DNA of 39,063 nucleotides from Comamonadaceae bacterium (GTDB lineage Bacteria > Pseudomonadota > Gammaproteobacteria > Burkholderiales > Burkholderiaceae_C), in assembly GCA_947450765.1 (NCBI GenBank), contig CANFXC010000021.1, positions 1 to 39,063 of the forward strand, written 5' to 3'. The position numbers were made by a program, and so were the translations under genes. Of the stretch, positions 36,365-39,063 are shown piece after piece. The notes beneath the pieces were generated by a model. The model was not told the origin of the DNA. It saw nothing but the letters and a program-made list of their open reading frames with translations, and searched no databases. The number at the start of each line of letters is the position of its first letter. Within the stretch, counting starts at the first letter, position 1.

Positions 36365-37539
36365 CCACGGCAAGCACCTCCAGCTTTGTGCATCAAGCAC
36401 TGCGCACCCGGGTGATTGCCAAGCCGGGCGCGGTCGCTGAACTTGGTCGCGAGCTGTCGCGCCTCGGCTGCAAGCGGCCGCTGCTGCTGTCAGGTCAGCG
36501 CACGGCTGCAGGCCCGGTCTGGGCCGAAGTCCGGCGCGCCCTGGGCGACCTGCCCTTTATGGCGGTGCAAGACATCGAACCGCATTCCTCACTGGCGACT
36601 GTTGACCGTGTGGCCCAGCTGGCGCAGGCGCACGGTGCAGACGCATTGGTGGCCGTCGGCGGTGGCAGTGTGTCCGACACGGCCAAGGCTGTCGCATTGG
36701 TGCTGGCGGAAGGCGCGCCACTGGCGCAGCATGCCTCACGCTTTGTGCCGCCAACCACGGTGCTGACGCCTGACTTGGTCAAGCTCAAGCTGCCCATTTT
36801 GTCGATCGCGATGACGGCTTCCGGCGCTGAGGCCACACCCTCTCTTGGCATCCGCACACCCGAAGGCATCAAGCTGCTGTTTTGGGATGCGCAACTGGCC
36901 AGCCGCGTGATTTTTCTAGACCCTGTTGCGAACCTCGCCACGCCGGCGTCCGTCATGCTATCCACCGGCATGAACGGGCTGGCGCACTGCATTGAAGGCC
37001 TGTACTCCAAGGCCAGATCGCCCATTACGTCCATCCTCGCGCTGGACGGCATCGTCCAATTCGACCAAGCCTTGCGACAAGTGGCCGCTATGCCACAAGA
37101 CGTGAACGCACGCGCCAATTTGCTGCTCGCGGCACACATCTCCGGCATGGTGCTGGCGAGTGCGCGCAGCTGCCTGCATCACGCGCTGTGTCATGTGATG
37201 GGTGCCACCTTTGGCGTGGCGCATGGCGACGTCAACTCGGCTGTGTTGCCGCATGCGCTGCGCTTTAACGCAGTCGCCGCAGTGCGTGAACTTGCGCCTG
37301 CCGCCGCAAGGCTCGGCCTGCCAGGGCCAGCGGCAGAAGCCGGCGAACAACTTGCCAATTGGCTGCATGACCTGCAGCAAGCCATCGGTGTGCCAAACCG
37401 CTTGCGCGACCTCGGCATCCCGCGCGAGCAGCTCGCTGGCGTAGCCGAAAAAACATTGCACGAGCGAGGGCTGGCCTACAACCCGCGCAGCGTCAACAGC
37501 GCCGACGAGCTTGAAGCCATCTTGCTGGCCGCCTGGTAA
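36361..37539 (+). CDS. Maleylacetate-reductase-family (iron-type ADH fold) enzyme
   Basis: 392 residues. The NAD-binding motif GGGSVSD (100-106) and the C-terminal ligand set N205-x3-H209 (GMNGLAHCIE), H274/H278 (LHHALCHVMGATFG) and H288 (VAHGD) are typical of maleylacetate reductases, where asparagine replaces the iron-ligand aspartate of alcohol dehydrogenases. These enzymes reduce maleylacetate to 3-oxoadipate in hydroxyquinol, resorcinol and chloroaromatic catabolism, though distant members differ. The middle region (TTVLTPDLVKLKLPILSIAM) is not the canonical IPTTYAGSE form, so the substrate may be different. ATGA overlap with the SnoaL gene and 46 bp to the dioxygenase gene indicate one operon. 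Confidence 0.85.
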   Translation: MTTASTSSFVHQALRTRVIAKPGAVAELGRELSRLGCKRPLLLSGQRTAAGPVWAEVRRALGDLPFMAVQDIEPHSSLATVDRVAQLAQAHGADALVAVGGGSVSDTAKAVALVLAEGAPLAQHASRFVPPTTVLTPDLVKLKLPILSIAMTASGAEATPSLGIRTPEGIKLLFWDAQLASRVIFLDPVANLATPASVMLSTGMNGLAHCIEGLYSKARSPITSILALDGIVQFDQALRQVAAMPQDVNARANLLLAAHISGMVLASARSCLHHALCHVMGATFGVAHGDVNSAVLPHALRFNAVAAVRELAPAAARLGLPGPAAEAGEQLANWLHDLQQAIGVPNRLRDLGIPREQLAGVAEKTLHERGLAYNPRSVNSADELEAILLAAW

Positions 37540-37585
37540 TTTTTCACTTTTTCACCCTCCCACCTCACTTGATTGGAGAACTCGC

Positions 37586-38461
37586 ATGAACATCATCGAA
37601 AGCGGAAAAACTTTGGGCGCACGCGTCGAAGGACTTGATTTATCAGTCCCACTGACCGACGCTCAGTTCGCGCAACTGGAGCAAGCCCTTGGCAAATACG
37701 GTGTCTTGAGCTACCCCCAACAAACGCTGACCAGCATCCAGCTGAAACAATTTTCAGAACGCTTTGGGCGGTTGGAAGTCAACGTCGCCAACATGTACCA
37801 AGAGGCTGGACTGCCGGAAGTGATGATCCTCTCCAACAAAGTCGAAAACGGCAAACCACTCGGCCTGAGCGATGCTGGACAAGACTGGCACACCGACATG
37901 TCGTACAGCAAGATGATTGCCTTCACCAACGTGTTGTACGGCATCGAGATTCCGCACCGCAATGGCGAACCGCTGGGCAACACCGAGTTCTGCAACATGC
38001 ACGCCGCCTATGACGATCTGCCAGAGTCGCTCAAGACTCAACTGGCCGGCATGAGCATCACGCATAACTTCGAGAAGTTTTGGGAAAAAATGCGCCAAGA
38101 AAAAGGCCAACGTCCCCCACTGACGGACGCCCAGCGCGCAGCCAAGCCGCCGGTGTCGCATCCGATCTTCATGACACACCCGATCACCGGCAAAAAAGTG
38201 CTCTATGCCAACCCGGGTTATTCGATGCGCATCAACGAACTGCCTGAAGCTGAAAGCGACGAGATCTTGGCGTTTTTGTTCAAGCACCAATTGCAGGAAA
38301 AATACCAGTACCGCCACCGCTGGAGCGTCGGCGACGTGCTGATGTGGGACAACATGGGCACCCTGCACAACGCTGTGCCGGACTACCGGCCCGACGAACA
38401 CCGCTACATCAAGCGCTGCCAAGTCATGGCCAATCGCTATTTTGAAAATGCGGCCGCATGA
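37586..38461 (+). CDS. TfdA/TauD-family Fe(II)/2-oxoglutarate dioxygenase
   Basis: 291 residues. The iron triad is H102-x-D104 (WHTDMSY) and H261 (TLHNA), with a 2-oxoglutarate-binding arginine near R273/R277 (EHRYIKR) and T201. The blocks NTEFCNMHAAYDDLPESLKTQL and YRHRWSVGDVLMWDN resemble TfdA, the 2,4-D dioxygenase, more than TauD. Such enzymes hydroxylate the carbon next to an ether oxygen or sulfonate, releasing a phenol, aldehyde or sulfite. The start at 37586 has TTGGAGAA 5 bases upstream; the longer in-frame ORF from 37511 is not needed. It is coupled to the next gene by an ATGA overlap. Confidence 0.92.
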   Translation: MNIIESGKTLGARVEGLDLSVPLTDAQFAQLEQALGKYGVLSYPQQTLTSIQLKQFSERFGRLEVNVANMYQEAGLPEVMILSNKVENGKPLGLSDAGQDWHTDMSYSKMIAFTNVLYGIEIPHRNGEPLGNTEFCNMHAAYDDLPESLKTQLAGMSITHNFEKFWEKMRQEKGQRPPLTDAQRAAKPPVSHPIFMTHPITGKKVLYANPGYSMRINELPEAESDEILAFLFKHQLQEKYQYRHRWSVGDVLMWDNMGTLHNAVPDYRPDEHRYIKRCQVMANRYFENAAA

Positions 38462-39063
38462 AAGTCATCAGCTACCGTAAAGGAAACAGCCCGGTACTGA
38501 CCGGTGTTGTCGTCGAGCAAGGCGTGCTGGACATCAGCGCGTGGGCGGCTGAACTGGCGCCATCTAGCGAGGCCGTGCAGCGCAATGCGGCAGCAGGCAT
38601 AGACGCTCCAGCGGGCGGCATCTTGCGCTGGTTGCAGTCGGGCAGCGGAGCCATTGCAGCACTGACAGAACATGTACGCGCCGCATTGCTCAAGCCCGGT
38701 ACTCAGTTTGAAAAACTCGACAACCTGCAGTTGTATGCGCCCGTGCCACGGCCCGGAAAAATCATCGGGGTTGGCCGTAATTACGCAGACCACGCGAAAG
38801 AAACCGGCGTTGCGCCGTTCGAGAATCCACGCATCATTTTCAAAGTGTCGTCGTCTATCGCTGCACCGGGTGTTCCCGTGTCTCGACCAGCCTCGGTCGC
38901 CAAGATGGACTTCGAAGTCGAGCTGGCTGTCGTCATCGGCGGCTATGGCAAAGATGTGCCCGAATCAGAAGCCTTGTCGCTGGTAGCGGGCTACACGGTT
39001 TTGAACGACTTGAGCGCCCGCGAATTTCAGTTTGACATCGCGCAAGCGCAAACCACCTTCGCC
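38458..39063 (+). CDS. FAH-family hydrolase, cut by window end
   Basis: 202 residues are visible before the window ends in frame; full length would be about 280. A short N-terminal domain precedes PRPGKIIGVGRNYADHAKETG and the metal ligands E153 and E155 (FEVELA) and D184 (LNDLS). Family members cleave or hydrate diketo or ketoenol acids such as acylpyruvates and 2-hydroxymuconic intermediates. Start ATG overlaps the dioxygenase stop by 4 bases. It would act late in the pathway of this operon, after the dioxygenase. No closer substrate can be read from the partial sequence. Confidence 0.9.
   Translation, partial: MKVISYRKGNSPVLTGVVVEQGVLDISAWAAELAPSSEAVQRNAAAGIDAPAGGILRWLQSGSGAIAALTEHVRAALLKPGTQFEKLDNLQLYAPVPRPGKIIGVGRNYADHAKETGVAPFENPRIIFKVSSSIAAPGVPVSRPASVAKMDFEVELAVVIGGYGKDVPESEALSLVAGYTVLNDLSAREFQFDIAQAQTTFA

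Overview
The window looks like chromosomal DNA of a betaproteobacterium of the order Burkholderiales, most likely a Comamonadaceae-type organism (Rhodoferax/Polaromonas/Acidovorax-like). This is inferred from the moderately high G+C seen by eye, two stand-alone Bug/TctC-type binding proteins, TRAP transport, many GntR-FCD and LysR regulators, and the housekeeping block gluQ-trmB-pseudouridine synthase / tlpA-alaS. I could not run any search, so names rest on motifs and recalled family resemblance.

Layout. (1) 1-1326: a complete IS4-family insertion sequence with perfect 20-bp terminal inverted repeats; its left end is exactly base 1. (2) 1377-7351: a pirin gene, a GntR regulator, and a minus-strand set (KDF-dehydrogenase-like SDR, second SDR, TctC binding protein, two FAH-fold hydrolases, one of them with an export/lipoprotein leader). 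(3) 7517-21268: about 14 kb on the plus strand holding a FadR-type GntR regulator, a TRAP importer (P-Q-M), a UxaA-family dehydratase, an Ldh2-family dehydrogenase, a four-gene sugar ABC importer, an IlvD/Edd-family sugar-acid dehydratase and a DenD-like dehydrogenase, followed by a LysR gene. (4) 22400-31673: mostly housekeeping genes: a renalase-like FAD protein, gluQ, trmB and an RluA-type pseudouridine synthase; then on the minus strand a Tat-exported transglutaminase-like protein, a TlpA-like thioredoxin and alaS; then a second TctC protein. (5) 31789-34699: gabD, a degraded nucleotidyltransferase toxin with an intact XRE partner, and a glycine-zipper lipoprotein. (6) 34789-39063: a LysR gene divergent from a catabolic operon (SnoaL-like protein, maleylacetate-reductase-family enzyme, TfdA/TauD-type dioxygenase, FAH hydrolase cut by the window edge).

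Regions 2 and 3 fit a non-phosphorylative sugar-acid route: import, dehydration (UxaA or IlvD type) to a 2-keto-3-deoxy acid, oxidation at C4 by the SDR, and hydrolysis of the 2,4-diketo acid by an FAH enzyme to pyruvate plus a short hydroxyacid, which Ldh2 or gabD-type enzymes might finish. Two sets of candidate operators accompany the two GntR regulators: TATCGATAAA-type palindromes before the first regulator and before tctC, and a TGGnnnnACCA-type site in the divergent interval before the second.

The most unusual spots are the exported FAH-fold lipoprotein, the XRE/nucleotidyltransferase remnant with a nested dyad over a nearly leaderless promoter, the stable hairpin between binding-protein and permease genes of the ABC operon, and the TfdA-like catabolic cluster. 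No gap longer than 300 bases lacks a gene. I saw no tRNA, rRNA or CRISPR array.
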